The notes: a model not told the origin generated them from the sequence alone. A stretch of 64,000 bases of DNA from an uncultured bacterium (GCA_937928085.1 CALFVU010000006.1:285426-349425); one strand, 5' to 3'; positions 1-9,646 are shown, counted from the stretch's first letter. A program made the numbers and translations.

Positions 1-235
1 AAAAAGAAAAAGGAACTTGATCATTATATTTTTGTTCTAAAAGTTGATAATTCTGCAAAATTTTATCTAATTGATATTCTATAAATTCTACAATAAAATT
101 TAATCTTGTATCTAAATCACTATGAATTTTTTTTAGTTCTTGAGAATTATAAAAGTAAATATATTGTATGATCTGATTTTTATTCAAAGTTTTTTTATAA
201 CTATCGTAGAGATCATCGATTTGTTTTTGTTTCAT
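1..235 (-). CDS. Hypothetical protein, N-terminal part (runs off left edge)
   Basis: An open reading frame starts with ATG at 235 on the minus strand and stays open to the window edge, giving 78 visible codons. A strong Shine-Dalgarno (GGAGGAT, 239-245) lies just before the start, which is the main reason to believe it. The visible residues are rich in Lys, Gln, Asn, Tyr and Asp with a spaced Leu/Ile pattern, so a helical or coiled-coil protein is likely. There is no signal peptide or known motif. It is transcribed divergently from murF. The rest of the gene is outside the window and the function is unknown. Confidence 0.6.
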   Translation of the reverse strand, partial: MKQKQIDDLYDSYKKTLNKNQIIQYIYFYNSQELKKIHSDLDTRLNFIVEFIEYQLDKILQNYQLLEQKYNDQVPFSF

Positions 236-352
236 TCTATCCTCCATAAATTTTTATATCTTTACTAAAAATTTATCTTTTTAAACAAGATTTCTCTTTT
301 TGTTGATTTTTTAAAAATTATGAGTTTTATTTAAACATTTTTTGACTTTTTC

Positions 353-379
353 ATTATTTTCAAAAATTTCGAAAATAAT
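353..379. promoter_or_regulatory. Inverted repeat between divergent genes (candidate operator)
   Basis: ATTATTTTC and GAAAATAAT form a perfect 9-base inverted repeat separated by 9 bases. It lies in the 220-base gap between the minus-strand leftmost gene and murF. This 9-9-9 geometry is typical of operators but may also arise by chance in such A+T-rich DNA. A TTGACT hexamer at 342-347 could be a -35 box just upstream, though no good -10 box is seen at the right distance. The rest of 246-458 shows nothing further. Confidence 0.25.
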
Positions 380-458
380 TTAATTAAACTTTCAAAAGTA
401 TTAAAATGCAGTTTTGAAATGATTTGAAATTCTTTTTTTTAAAAAAAATGTGGACTTT

Positions 459-1919
459 ATGTTTTTATTAAATAAACATTTTAAACAACAATATCAGTTT
501 GAAATCTGGAAATTAAATCAAAATAAAATTTTATACGAAGATGATCTCGCAGTAAATCATTTAACTTTTGATACTAGAAAATTAAATGCTGGAGATTTTT
601 TTATAGCTTTAAAAGGTCAAAGAGATGGACATCATTTTGTTTTTGATGCTTATCAAAAAGGAGCTAAAGGTGTTATCATTGAACATTCTTTTAAAGAAAA
701 TTTGATCCATACTTATCAAAACTTTGATCGAGACTTTTGGGTAGTTTCAGTGCCGGATACAATGAATTTTTTACACAAAATTTCTAATTATCATCGAAAT
801 TTTTTAAAAGCAAAAGTAATTGCGGTTTTAGGTTCAAATGGAAAGACTACCACAAAGGATTTTTTATTTCAAATGTTGCAATTTTTTGAAAAAAATGTTT
901 ATGCAACTTTAGGTAATTTTAATAATTCTATTGGATTACCTGTAAGTATACTAAATGCTCCTTTGGAAAGTAAAATTTTAATCTTAGAATTAGGGATGAA
1001 TCACCCCAAAGAAATTCAATTTCTAACAAATATAGCGGAACCAGACTGGGCTGTAATGACTTCAATAGGTCGGGAGCATTTAGAATTTTTTAAAGATGAA
1101 TTCGAAGTAGCAAAAGCAGAATTAGAAGTTTTAGAAGGATTAAAAGAAAATTCATATTTTTTTTATCCATTACAAGCACCTTTAGTTGATTATGTACAGG
1201 ATTATTGTATACAAAAAAAAATAAATTTAAGCTTGTTTGCTTTGGATAAACATCAAAGTTGCGAAGAGCAAATCAATCCTTTAATAAAAAAACAAGTTGC
1301 AAAAATAAAAAAACAAACCTTATTTTGGAAACACTGGAAGATAGAAAATCCTAAGATTTTACATTTAGGAATGTTGAGTAATTTGTTTTTATCTTTTTTA
1401 GTTTGTTATGAAATGTTTTTACGAAATTCAGAAAGCGAAATTAATGTATTTCTTGAATTTATAACCAATATTCAAATTCTTTCCAGACAAAGATTCGAAA
1501 TTTTACCTTATAAAAATACATGGATTATTGATGATAGTTATAATGCAAATCCTGATTCTTTTATAATGGCTATAGAATCATTAAGAAACTTATTTCCGAA
1601 TGAAAAATTAGGTTGTTTTGCCGGCTATATGGCAGAATTAGGTCATTATAGTAAGCTTGGACATAGAGTTGTAGGAGAGGCTTTAAAAAAACATTCAATT
1701 GATCTTTTGGGATTATGTGGAAAAGAAGATGTGTTAAATATTCAAGAAGGTTTTGGAAATTCTTATGTTTCTTATTTCGAGAACAGTGAACTACTTGCCA
1801 ATGCACTACGAAAACAAAATTTGAGCTTTTTAGAGGAGTATAGAGCTATTTTAATCAAAGGTTCTCGCTCTACGAAAATGGAAAAAATTACAGAAGTTTT
1901 TAGAAATTTATATGTTTGA
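459..1919 (+). CDS. murF: UDP-N-acetylmuramoyl-tripeptide--D-Ala-D-Ala ligase MurF
   Basis: This cytoplasmic Mur ligase adds D-Ala-D-Ala to the UDP-MurNAc-tripeptide. About 486 residues, a normal length. The N-terminal MurF domain (residues 1-110) is followed by the ATP-binding loop GSNGKTTTK near residue 125, then NFNNSIGLP, LELGMNHPKE, and the C-terminal DDSYNANPDS that is diagnostic of MurF. An in-frame GTG at 450 would add three residues; ATG 459 is preferred. Neither has a Shine-Dalgarno. It overlaps mraY by 8 bases and heads the cell-wall operon murF-mraY-murD-ftsW-murG. murE is not adjacent and is expected outside the window. Confidence 0.96.
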   Translation: MFLLNKHFKQQYQFEIWKLNQNKILYEDDLAVNHLTFDTRKLNAGDFFIALKGQRDGHHFVFDAYQKGAKGVIIEHSFKENLIHTYQNFDRDFWVVSVPDTMNFLHKISNYHRNFLKAKVIAVLGSNGKTTTKDFLFQMLQFFEKNVYATLGNFNNSIGLPVSILNAPLESKILILELGMNHPKEIQFLTNIAEPDWAVMTSIGREHLEFFKDEFEVAKAELEVLEGLKENSYFFYPLQAPLVDYVQDYCIQKKINLSLFALDKHQSCEEQINPLIKKQVAKIKKQTLFWKHWKIENPKILHLGMLSNLFLSFLVCYEMFLRNSESEINVFLEFITNIQILSRQRFEILPYKNTWIIDDSYNANPDSFIMAIESLRNLFPNEKLGCFAGYMAELGHYSKLGHRVVGEALKKHSIDLLGLCGKEDVLNIQEGFGNSYVSYFENSELLANALRKQNLSFLEEYRAILIKGSRSTKMEKITEVFRNLYV

Positions 1920-3021
1920 ATATATTTATAATCATTTTGATGTGCCGGGATATTTTAGGGTTTTTAATTATGTAAGTTTTAGGGCTATTCTTTCCGGACT
2001 TACTTCTATGCTTATTACGTTTTTTGTTGGTGATAGAATTATTTTTCTCTTAAAGAAAATCAAATTTAGAGAAACCATACGAGATGATGGCCCAAAAAGT
2101 CATCATAAAAAAGCTGGAACCCCTACGATGGGAGGGATTATCATTCTTCTTAGCTTAACAATATCTTGTGTTTTATTCGGTAATTTTAGAAATTATTATT
2201 TTAATTTATTATTAGTATGTACTTTACTTCTAGGAGCTATTGGTTTTTGGGATGATTATACAAAAGTAGTTTTAAAAAATAAAAAAGGGCTGGATCCAAA
2301 ATTAAAATTATTTCTTACTTTATTTGTATCAGGAGTTTTTTTGTTTTTATATTATTATTTTACACCCGATGTGGTTCAAAGAGAACAGGGGATTAGTTAT
2401 AGAATCAATTCATTATTTGTTCCTTTTTATAAATATCCTTTGTTAACTATACCTTTAGGATTAGCATTTGTATTTTGGTTTTTTGTTATATTGGGTAGTA
2501 TTCATGGAGTAAACTTGACAGATGGTCTGGATGGTTTAGCCATAGGTACAAGTGCTATTGTTGTGGTCACATTAGGTGTTTTTGCTTATCTTTCTGGTAC
2601 TCCTAAAGTAGCAGATTATTTAAATATTCCATATATAGAAAAAGTACATGAAATTTCTGTGTTTCTCTCTGCGCTAACTGGTGCCAGTATAGGATTTTTA
2701 TGGTTTAATGCACCTCCTGCAAAAGTGTTTATGGGCGATACAGGTTCTTTATCCATAGGTGGAGTAATAGGAATGACAGTTGTAATTTTAAAAAAAGAAA
2801 TTTTGTTATTGATTTTAGGAGGAATTTTTCTTATAGAAGCTTTATCGGTAATCTTGCAAGTATCTTATTTTAAACTTACCGGAAAGCGAATTTTTAAAAT
2901 GGCACCGATTCATCATCATTTTGAGCTTTCCGGTTGGCCTGAAACTCGAATTGTGATCCGATTTTGGCTTATTGGAATCATTTTGTCTTTAATTGCTATT
3001 TCTACTTTACGATTACAATGA
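1912..3021 (+). CDS. mraY: Phospho-N-acetylmuramoyl-pentapeptide-transferase MraY
   Basis: This inner-membrane enzyme transfers phospho-MurNAc-pentapeptide to undecaprenyl phosphate, making lipid I. It has 369 residues with about ten membrane segments. The family landmarks are all visible: DDGPKSHHKKAGTPTMGG near residue 57, the DDYTK loop, NLTDGLDGLA with the catalytic Asp residues, FMGDTGS, and the PIHHHFE histidine motif near the C-terminus. It overlaps murF by 8 bases at its start, and its stop overlaps the murD start (ATGA), so translational coupling is likely. Confidence 0.97.
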   Translation: MFEYIYNHFDVPGYFRVFNYVSFRAILSGLTSMLITFFVGDRIIFLLKKIKFRETIRDDGPKSHHKKAGTPTMGGIIILLSLTISCVLFGNFRNYYFNLLLVCTLLLGAIGFWDDYTKVVLKNKKGLDPKLKLFLTLFVSGVFLFLYYYFTPDVVQREQGISYRINSLFVPFYKYPLLTIPLGLAFVFWFFVILGSIHGVNLTDGLDGLAIGTSAIVVVTLGVFAYLSGTPKVADYLNIPYIEKVHEISVFLSALTGASIGFLWFNAPPAKVFMGDTGSLSIGGVIGMTVVILKKEILLLILGGIFLIEALSVILQVSYFKLTGKRIFKMAPIHHHFELSGWPETRIVIRFWLIGIILSLIAISTLRLQ

Positions 3022-4415
3022 ATTTAAACAACAAAAATGTTCTTGTTCTTGGAGCTGGCGGTGTAAGTGGAAAAGCTATGGTAAATTTACTTAGAAATTA
3101 TACACAACAAATTTTTGTATATGATCAAAATCCACAAATACAATTTGACAAAGATTTAGAAAATCTTTCCTCATTTGATTTTGAAAATATAAATCAAATT
3201 GAATTTTTAATCAAAAAATATCAATGGGACTATTGTTTTTTATCGCCAGGCTTTCCAAGAAGTTCAATAGTAGTCCGAACATTAAAAAACAATTCTATAC
3301 CAGTAATTGGTGAATTGGATTTGGGTTATTATGCTCTTTTTTTTCTACTAAAAAAAAAGCCTTTTGTTGTAGCTATTACGGGTACAGATGGCAAATCAAC
3401 TACTACGAATTTAACTGCAGAGTTGTTACGAAGTCAAAACATTCGTGCAATAGAATGTGGAAATTACGGGATTCCTTTATCTGAAATTGCAAGTCAAACT
3501 ATTAATCACAAAGAATTTGATGTGTTAGTAGTGGAATGTTCTTCTTATCAACTAGAACATCTTTTATATTTTAAACCTGATATTTCGATGATTCTCAATA
3601 TTGCTGAAGATCACTTAGATCGATATGATTCTTTAAAGGATTATCTAAAAGCAAAATTAAACATTGTTTCTTTAGTAGATAAAAATCACTACTTGATCAC
3701 AACCAAAGATGTAGTGAAAAAAATTGTTGAATTGAATTTGAATGAAAATTTACCAGATATTAACATAGAAATCATTAATTTCGATTGGTTAAACAAAGAG
3801 GGATATCGTTTTTTGGATTTTACTTTTTATTGGAGGGATCTAAAAGTAGATCATTTAAACCATAGAATGAATTTTTTATTTTCTATAAAAGCAGTTGAGC
3901 TTTTTTCTTTAAAAAAAGGAATTTTACTAAACAAAGAATCGTTAAACGAAACTTTTAAAAATTATTCTGGATTACCATATCGGTTGCAATTTATAAAAAA
4001 AATTCATAACATTTCTTTTGTAAATGATAGTAAAGCTACGACTGTTCAGGCTGTAGTTTCTGCAATAAAGAATTTTAAAGATGAATATGTATTTTTATTA
4101 CTTGGTGGCTTGGATAAGAACTTGAATTTTAGCGAAATTTTAGAATTAGATATTTATAAAAAAAACAAACTTTTTCTTTTTCCTTTTGGAGCTTCTGCTA
4201 AAAAAATCCAAAATCAATTGAATACAGAAAAAACATACCAAAATTTAGAATCAGCGTTTTTTGATGCAATACAAAAATCAAAAAAACTAAAAGAAGAAAA
4301 AATTGTGATTTTACTTAGTCCAGGTTGTGCATCGTTTGATCAATATAAAAATTACAAAGAAAGGGGAGAACATTTTAATCAACTTGTAGAAAAAGCAAAT
4401 GAAGCTCTATCTTAA
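3018..4415 (+). CDS. murD: UDP-N-acetylmuramoyl-L-alanine--D-glutamate ligase MurD
   Basis: This cytoplasmic Mur ligase adds D-Glu to UDP-MurNAc-L-Ala. About 465 residues. The N-terminal Rossmann-like region opens with VLVLGAGGVSGKA, followed by the P-loop GTDGKSTTTN near residue 130, NIAEDHLDRY, and the C-terminal NDSKATT motif that marks MurD. The frame is open from 2964, but ATG 3018 fits the family N-terminus and overlaps the mraY stop as ATGA. It overlaps ftsW by 17 bases. The order mraY-murD-ftsW-murG is the conserved division and cell-wall order. Confidence 0.95.
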   Translation: MNLNNKNVLVLGAGGVSGKAMVNLLRNYTQQIFVYDQNPQIQFDKDLENLSSFDFENINQIEFLIKKYQWDYCFLSPGFPRSSIVVRTLKNNSIPVIGELDLGYYALFFLLKKKPFVVAITGTDGKSTTTNLTAELLRSQNIRAIECGNYGIPLSEIASQTINHKEFDVLVVECSSYQLEHLLYFKPDISMILNIAEDHLDRYDSLKDYLKAKLNIVSLVDKNHYLITTKDVVKKIVELNLNENLPDINIEIINFDWLNKEGYRFLDFTFYWRDLKVDHLNHRMNFLFSIKAVELFSLKKGILLNKESLNETFKNYSGLPYRLQFIKKIHNISFVNDSKATTVQAVVSAIKNFKDEYVFLLLGGLDKNLNFSEILELDIYKKNKLFLFPFGASAKKIQNQLNTEKTYQNLESAFFDAIQKSKKLKEEKIVILLSPGCASFDQYKNYKERGEHFNQLVEKANEALS

Positions 4416-5520
4416 AAGACTTATAAACATTAACAGTTCTATAGATTTATATTTCTTATTTTTTCTTTTTATTTATATTTTATATGGTCAATGGATTCTT
4501 TCTTCTGCTTCTTCTATTATGGCATATCATCAAAAGTCTGATTTTTTTTATTACTCTAATAAACAAGTACTCTGGCATCTTTTAGGTTTATTGACGATGT
4601 TTATTTTTCTATATTTTCCTGTTCAAATATTAGAAAAATATTATAAAATAATTTTATATATTTCTATTGTATTACTATTACTTGTTTTTGTGCCGGGAAT
4701 TGGAAAGACTATTCAAGATAAAAATTCTTTTGATTTTAAACGATGGATACAAATTGGATTTATTTCATTTCAGCCTTCGGAATTTGTAAAAATTTCTTAT
4801 CTTTGTTATCTCCCCCATTTAACAAAAGAAAGAAACATTTCTATAAAAAACGATTGGAAACTCTGGATTCCTTTTTTTATTATTCTTTTAGCTTTATTTT
4901 TACAGCCTCAATATGGAGTAATGATTTTATTTTTAATGACTTTCTTTTTTTTTCTAATTTTACGAGGCTTTTCAATTTTTAAACTAGTGTCGATTGTAAT
5001 TGTTTCGATTCCTTTTTTTATTTTCTTAACTATTTTGCAACCTTATCGTTGGGAAAGAATCAAAATCTGGTTAGATCCTTATGCTTATCGATTTGATAAA
5101 GGTTATCAGTTAGTTATGTCTTTTCGTGCATTTTCTGATGGAAGTGTATTTGGCACTGATATTTCTCGATCAGTGGCTCATCGATACTTAACGTTTGGAC
5201 ATACAGATTTTATTTTTTCTTTACTTGCAAATAGCATGGGAATCATTGGTGTGTTTTTATTTTTATTATTGATAATACTAATTTATATTCGTGGTTATCA
5301 ATTAATTAAAAAAATCGATCATGAATTTAATTTCTTACTTGCTTCAGGAATTTTATTGTTTTTTATGCTACAGGTTATCGTAAATATTTCTGTTGCAACT
5401 GGACTTATTCCTACTACTGGAATTGGTCTGCCATTTGTTAGTTATGGTGGATCTTCATTAGTGAGTTATTATATTTTAATGGGAATTTTTCTTAATATTA
5501 CAAAAAAAAGGACTTTATAA
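4399..5520 (+). CDS. ftsW: SEDS-family peptidoglycan polymerase FtsW
   Basis: This is an integral-membrane glycan polymerase of the SEDS family, 373 residues with about ten membrane segments. The conserved QPSEFVK segment and the C-terminal TGIGLPFVSYGGSS motif are both present. RodA belongs to the same family and cannot be excluded on sequence alone. The position between murD and murG supports FtsW, the septal polymerase working with a class B transpeptidase. The start lies inside the end of murD with a 17-base overlap. Its stop codon shares one base with the murG start (TAATG). Confidence 0.9.
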   Translation: MKLYLKRLININSSIDLYFLFFLFIYILYGQWILSSASSIMAYHQKSDFFYYSNKQVLWHLLGLLTMFIFLYFPVQILEKYYKIILYISIVLLLLVFVPGIGKTIQDKNSFDFKRWIQIGFISFQPSEFVKISYLCYLPHLTKERNISIKNDWKLWIPFFIILLALFLQPQYGVMILFLMTFFFFLILRGFSIFKLVSIVIVSIPFFIFLTILQPYRWERIKIWLDPYAYRFDKGYQLVMSFRAFSDGSVFGTDISRSVAHRYLTFGHTDFIFSLLANSMGIIGVFLFLLLIILIYIRGYQLIKKIDHEFNFLLASGILLFFMLQVIVNISVATGLIPTTGIGLPFVSYGGSSLVSYYILMGIFLNITKKRTL

Positions 5521-6584
5521 TGAAGCCTAATTTTTTGATTATTGCTGGTGGTACAGGAGGTCATATATCTCCGGGAATTGCTATTTACGAAGAATTGAAA
5601 AAAGATGGGCATACTTGTATTTTTGTTAGTTTAAAAAAAAACAAATATTACCCGGAATTCGAAAAAAAAAAGATTCCTGTAAAATTTATTGTTTCTCCAA
5701 AATTTTCTTTTCAATTAAATGAAATTTTTTTGTTTTTTCCCCTTTTTATTTATGCAACTTTTCAATCCATATTGATTCTTATCAAAAATAAAGTTCAGAT
5801 TTTGATAAGTATGGGAGGGTATCCTGCAGTTCCTATGTTACTTGCAGGGATTTTTCTAAGAAAAAAAATTTATCTATGTGAGCAAAATGTAATACCGGGT
5901 AGAGTAACAAAAATTTTTTATCGATTTGCCAAAAAAGTATTTTTAACTTTTCCTATAGAAGGTGATTTATCGAATGATCATCGTTTTGTGATCACAGGAA
6001 GTCCTTTTAGAGAAGAGCTTTTTGAATTTGCTACTCGTTTTAAGAAAAAAAATACAAAAAGAAAAACAATTTTTATTATTGGTGGAAGTCAGGGAGCATT
6101 ACAATTAAATCATATGATTCTAAATTTTTGGCAAAAATATCCCGAAGAGTCTAAGAAATTCAATTGGATTTTACAAACAGGTGAAAAACATCTAAAAGAA
6201 GTCATAGAAAAAAAAGAATCTTTATCTTTTAAGAATCAAATCATTTGTTTTGGATTTTCAACAAACATTTATGAATACTTTGCAAAAGCTGATATACTTG
6301 TATGTCGCGCAGGTTCCGGCATTTTAAACGAGGCTATTTTATTTGGAATTCCAATGATTGCTATTCCTTTTCCTTATGCAAAGGATAATCATCAGTTAAA
6401 AAATGCGGAGTATATAGAGAAAAAACATTTTGGTATTTCTATCAATACAAACACTACTGATCCGCATTTACTTTGGGAGGCCTTAAAAAAAATGATCCAT
6501 CAACATTCCTTCTTTCTTGAACATCTTTCGAAAAATCGAATTTTACTTAATCCTTCGCAAATTATAAAAAAAGAAATTATATAA
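5520..6584 (+). CDS. murG: Undecaprenyldiphospho-muramoylpentapeptide beta-N-acetylglucosaminyltransferase MurG
   Basis: MurG converts lipid I to lipid II at the inner face of the cytoplasmic membrane. It has 354 residues and a GT-B fold. It shows the N-terminal GGTGGHISPG loop, MGGYPAVPM, GGSQGA opening the second domain, and the UDP-GlcNAc-binding stretch CRAGSGILNEAILFGIPMI followed by PFPYAKDNHQ. It is the last gene of the cell-wall operon. The usual followers murC, murB and ftsQAZ are missing here, and a sucCD operon begins after a 136-base gap. No convincing terminator was seen in that gap. Confidence 0.95.
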   Translation: MKPNFLIIAGGTGGHISPGIAIYEELKKDGHTCIFVSLKKNKYYPEFEKKKIPVKFIVSPKFSFQLNEIFLFFPLFIYATFQSILILIKNKVQILISMGGYPAVPMLLAGIFLRKKIYLCEQNVIPGRVTKIFYRFAKKVFLTFPIEGDLSNDHRFVITGSPFREELFEFATRFKKKNTKRKTIFIIGGSQGALQLNHMILNFWQKYPEESKKFNWILQTGEKHLKEVIEKKESLSFKNQIICFGFSTNIYEYFAKADILVCRAGSGILNEAILFGIPMIAIPFPYAKDNHQLKNAEYIEKKHFGISINTNTTDPHLLWEALKKMIHQHSFFLEHLSKNRILLNPSQIIKKEII

Positions 6585-6638
6585 AATTTCTTATTAAATT
6601 ATTTATAAATTCTTTAAAGTTTTCCTTTTCAAAAAGAT

Positions 6639-6665
6639 TTGACGTTTACTTTTTTTTATTAAAAT
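6639..6665 (+). promoter_or_regulatory. Candidate promoter of sucCD
   Basis: TTGACG (6639-6644) and TAAAAT (6660-6665) are separated by 15 bases, slightly short of the optimum. They lie about 55 bases upstream of sucC, which has its own Shine-Dalgarno (AGGAG, 6711-6715) close to the ATG. Confidence 0.4.
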
Positions 6666-6720
6666 TCGATCTAGATAAAAAAAATTAACATATGAATAAG
6701 GTTCATAATCAGGAGATTAT

Positions 6721-7935
6721 ATGAAACTACACGAATATCAAGCAAAGGAAATTCTTAAAAGATATGGGGTAACAGTTAGGCCTGGCAAAGTCGTAGAGAA
6801 AAAAGAAGACCTTGCTAATGCCTACGAAGAAATTGGTGGAGGTATAGTTGCAGTTAAATCCCAAATTCATGCTGGAGGGAGAGGTAAAGGAATAATCTAC
6901 GATGGTGAAGATCCATCAAAATCAAACAAAATTCTAGAAGGTGGTGTTAAAATAGCAAAAAATAAAGAAGAAGCTATTGAATATGGTTCTAAAATTTTAG
7001 GAAACTATCTTGTAACACACCAAACCGGCGGAAAAGGAAAAAAAGTATTGAAAGTATATCTGGAAAAAGGTACTAATTTTGTTCGCGAATTTTATGTGAG
7101 TATCCTACATGATCGCTCTATTAATAAACCCATTATTATGGCATCTTCAGAAGGTGGGATGGAAATTGAAGAAGTTGCGGCTAAATTTCCAGAAAAGATT
7201 ATAAAGATTCCTATTGAACCAGCTATTGGTATGATGCCCTGGCAGGCAAGAGAAATTTTATATAGACTTCAAGTTAACGAAGAAACTTTTAAATCTGGAG
7301 TGAACTTTTTGTTAAACTTATGGAAAGTTTATGATAATGAAGATGCCTCTTTATTAGAAATCAATCCATTAGTGTTAAGTGCAGAAAATGAACTAGTAGC
7401 TCTTGACTGTAAATTTAGTTATGATGATAATGCTCTCTTTCGACATCCAGAAGCCAGAGAGCTACGAGATATAACAGAAGAGGATCCATTAGAGTTGAAA
7501 GCTGGAGAATATAATTTAAACTATGTCCGTTTAGATGGAGAAGTAGGCTGCATGGTAAATGGAGCTGGTTTAGCTATGGCAACAATGGATTTAATTAAAC
7601 ATGCTGGTTCTTTTCCTGCAAACTTTCTTGATGTTGGTGGTGGTGCAAATCCCACTAGTGTAGCAAATGGTTTTCGAATTATTTTGAGTGATCCTAACGT
7701 AAAAGCAATATTCGTAAATATTTTTGGTGGAATTGTACAATGTGATAGAGTAGCAAATGGAATTGTTCAAGCTGCAAAAGATGTTCATATACATTTACCT
7801 TTAATTGTTCGACTAAAAGGAACAAATGCAGATATTGCTGCGAAAATTTTATCAGATTCAGGTCTTTCAATCATAGTAGCTGATGAAATGGAAGATGCTG
7901 CTGAAAAAATAAAACAAGTCTTAAACAAAGCATAA
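6721..7935 (+). CDS. sucC: Succinyl-CoA synthetase (ADP-forming) beta subunit
   Basis: SucC pairs with SucD to interconvert succinyl-CoA and succinate with ATP formation in the TCA cycle. It has 404 residues. The N-terminal ATP-grasp domain begins [17 protein letters not shown] and carries [12 protein letters not shown]. The metal-binding ELINPL-type segment appears as LEINPLVLS, and the C-terminal flavodoxin-like domain carries [13 protein letters not shown] clear Shine-Dalgarno, AGGAG, lies 5 bases before the ATG. sucD follows after 13 bases in the same operon. Confidence 0.97.
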   Translation: MKLHEYQAKEILKRYGVTVRPGKVVEKKEDLANAYEEIGGGIVAVKSQIHAGGRGKGIIYDGEDPSKSNKILEGGVKIAKNKEEAIEYGSKILGNYLVTHQTGGKGKKVLKVYLEKGTNFVREFYVSILHDRSINKPIIMASSEGGMEIEEVAAKFPEKIIKIPIEPAIGMMPWQAREILYRLQVNEETFKSGVNFLLNLWKVYDNEDASLLEINPLVLSAENELVALDCKFSYDDNALFRHPEARELRDITEEDPLELKAGEYNLNYVRLDGEVGCMVNGAGLAMATMDLIKHAGSFPANFLDVGGGANPTSVANGFRIILSDPNVKAIFVNIFGGIVQCDRVANGIVQAAKDVHIHLPLIVRLKGTNADIAAKILSDSGLSIIVADEMEDAAEKIKQVLNKA

Positions 7936-7948
7936 GAAGGAGTATAAA

Positions 7949-8830
7949 ATGGCAGTTTTAGTAGATAAAAATACCCGATTAATAGTACAAGGGATTACTG
8001 GTAAAGAAGGAAGTTTTCATACCCAACAAATGATTGAATATGGTACGAATGTAGTCGGTGGAGTTACGCCGGGAAAAGGTGGACAAAAAACCGAACACGG
8101 GGTACCAATTTTTAACACGGTTCGAGAAGCAGTAGAAAAAACAGGTGCTAATGCAACAGTAATTTTTGTTCCTCCAGCATTTTCAGCAGATGCGATTTTA
8201 GAAGCTATTGCTGCTGAAATTCCCTTGATTGTTTGTATCACTGAAGGAATACCTACAAAAGATATGGCTCGAGTATATACAGTGTTGCAAAATTCTAAAT
8301 CTCGCTTGATAGGACCTAATTGCCCTGGTGTAATTAGTCCGGGAAAAGCAAAGATTGGAATTATGCCTGGTTTTATTCATAAAGAAGGAACCATTGGAGT
8401 AGTATCAAGATCTGGAACATTAACATACGAAACAGTAGCACAACTAACTGCTGTAGGTTTAGGTCAAAGTACTTGTATTGGTATTGGAGGTGATCCAGTT
8501 ATTGGAACAAAGCATAAAGATGCTGTAAAACTTCTTAATGAAGATCCCGAAACAGAAGGGATTATCATTATTGGAGAAATTGGTGGAACAGACGAAGAAG
8601 ATGCTGCGGAATGGATTAAAGATCATGTTAAAAAACCAGTAGTTGGATTTATCGCAGGACAAACTGCACCTCCGGGTAAACGAATGGGACATGCTGGAGC
8701 CATCATATCAGGTGGTAAAGGTACAGCACAAAGCAAAATGGAAGCTATGAGAAAAGCAGGTATTACTGTTGTGGAAAATCCTGCCTATATTGGAAGAACA
8801 ATGAAAGAACTTCTCCAATCTCGAAAATAA
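7949..8830 (+). CDS. sucD: Succinyl-CoA synthetase alpha subunit
   Basis: SucD binds CoA and carries the phosphohistidine of the synthetase. It has 293 residues. It shows the CoA-binding Rossmann start [12 protein letters not shown], the [11 protein letters not shown] loop, [12 protein letters not shown], and the active-site segment [14 protein letters not shown] whose His is phosphorylated. A Shine-Dalgarno (AGAAGGAG) precedes the start. The gene ends directly at a hairpin terminator, so sucCD is a complete two-gene unit separate from the downstream ubiquitin-like operon. Confidence 0.97.
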   Translation: MAVLVDKNTRLIVQGITGKEGSFHTQQMIEYGTNVVGGVTPGKGGQKTEHGVPIFNTVREAVEKTGANATVIFVPPAFSADAILEAIAAEIPLIVCITEGIPTKDMARVYTVLQNSKSRLIGPNCPGVISPGKAKIGIMPGFIHKEGTIGVVSRSGTLTYETVAQLTAVGLGQSTCIGIGGDPVIGTKHKDAVKLLNEDPETEGIIIIGEIGGTDEEDAAEWIKDHVKKPVVGFIAGQTAPPGKRMGHAGAIISGGKGTAQSKMEAMRKAGITVVENPAYIGRTMKELLQSRK

Positions 8831-8855
8831 AAGCGACTTTTGTCGCTTTATTTTT
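8830..8855 (+). terminator. Rho-independent terminator after sucD
   Basis: An 8-base stem (AAAGCGAC with GTCGCTTT) and a four-base T loop are followed by A and five T. The stem begins at the last base of the sucD stop codon. It isolates sucCD from the ubiquitin-like operon. Confidence 0.85.
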
Positions 8856-8864
8856 AAATTTTTG

Positions 8865-8892
8865 TTGCAATTTTTTTTAGTAAATCTAAAAT
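8865..8892 (+). promoter_or_regulatory. Candidate promoter of the ubiquitin-like operon
   Basis: TTGCAA (8865-8870), 16 bases, then TAAAAT (8887-8892). The -10 box ends 7 bases before the ATG at 8900, so the predicted transcription start falls at or next to the start codon. There is no Shine-Dalgarno. The transcript is therefore probably leaderless or nearly so. Confidence 0.5.
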
Positions 8893-8899
8893 AAAAATA

Positions 8900-9625
8900 A
8901 TGTTTTGGGATTATATAGAATTTTTATTGAATTCAAATACAAACACAAGAATCAACATAAATTTGCCTGATCGTAAAAAAAAGAAAAAATCAAAACAAAT
9001 TCAATTTGTTGACTTAAGTGATCTAAGTAATTTTTCACAAAAGAAAGAAAAATCAATCCAACTCAATACAACAGTGTTAATTGAAGAGTATAAAGAATTT
9101 ATAAAAGAACTTAAAGATCCTATAACGGGCGATCCTATAGAATTTTTAGAATATAGGAATTTATACCGTTGTAGAAATTGTACAGTATTATATCTTAAAG
9201 AAAGTTTCGAATTTTTATTACAACAAAATCATGGCAAATGTGTAAGTTGTGGTGCTTCTGATATAGAAGCTTTAGTTTATGATGGAGAAAGTATTAAAAT
9301 TCAAAGATTTGATCCCGAATATGTAACCCTAGATAACTATACGTTTTTTGTGGGAAGATCAGTAAAGTTTTATGGGAAAGTAATCAAAATTTTACAAAGT
9401 AGAAGAGGAGATTATGCTCTGATGTTTGAAGATAAACCATGGGTAGAAGGTTTTAAATTAGTAGTATTTTATCCCATTATGAATAAAGGAAAAGGTTTAA
9501 ATCGATTGTTTTTAGAATCTTTAATGGGAAAAGAAATTTTAGTAAGGGGACTTTTGAAGAAACATGAGATTTATGGTTATGAAATTTTGATTTTTAAAAG
9601 AAATATGATTCTTGACATCAAATAA
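8900..9625 (+). CDS. RING-like one-zinc domain plus OB-like domain protein; candidate E3/adaptor of the Ubl operon
   Basis: A 241-residue protein leading the ubiquitin-like operon; I do not recognise a named family. Residues 22-35 are strongly basic. Residues 73-117 read DPITGDPI, then CxxC (91/94), then about 19 residues, then CxxCG (114/117). This resembles RING relatives of the SP-RING/U-box type that keep one zinc site, with the opening DPITGDPI in the place of a C-P-I start. Residues about 140-241 alternate strand-like segments with conserved Gly (GRSVKFYGKVI, GKEILVRGLL), as in OB folds. The inferred role is to recruit substrates, possibly on nucleic acid, for the E1-E2-Ubl genes that follow 21 bases later. 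A plain zinc-ribbon/OB protein is the alternative. Confidence 0.55.
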   Translation: MFWDYIEFLLNSNTNTRININLPDRKKKKKSKQIQFVDLSDLSNFSQKKEKSIQLNTTVLIEEYKEFIKELKDPITGDPIEFLEYRNLYRCRNCTVLYLKESFEFLLQQNHGKCVSCGASDIEALVYDGESIKIQRFDPEYVTLDNYTFFVGRSVKFYGKVIKILQSRRGDYALMFEDKPWVEGFKLVVFYPIMNKGKGLNRLFLESLMGKEILVRGLLKKHEIYGYEILIFKRNMILDIK

Positions 9626-9646
9626 AAGCATTGTAAATTGAAAACT

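Noticed and set aside
4743..4982. 79-residue plus-strand frame inside ftsW
   Set aside because: It is an alternative frame of a well-supported gene, with no ribosome site and no recognisable content.
7591..8692. Several minus-strand frames opposite sucC and sucD
   Set aside because: They are shadows of highly conserved sucCD coding sequence.
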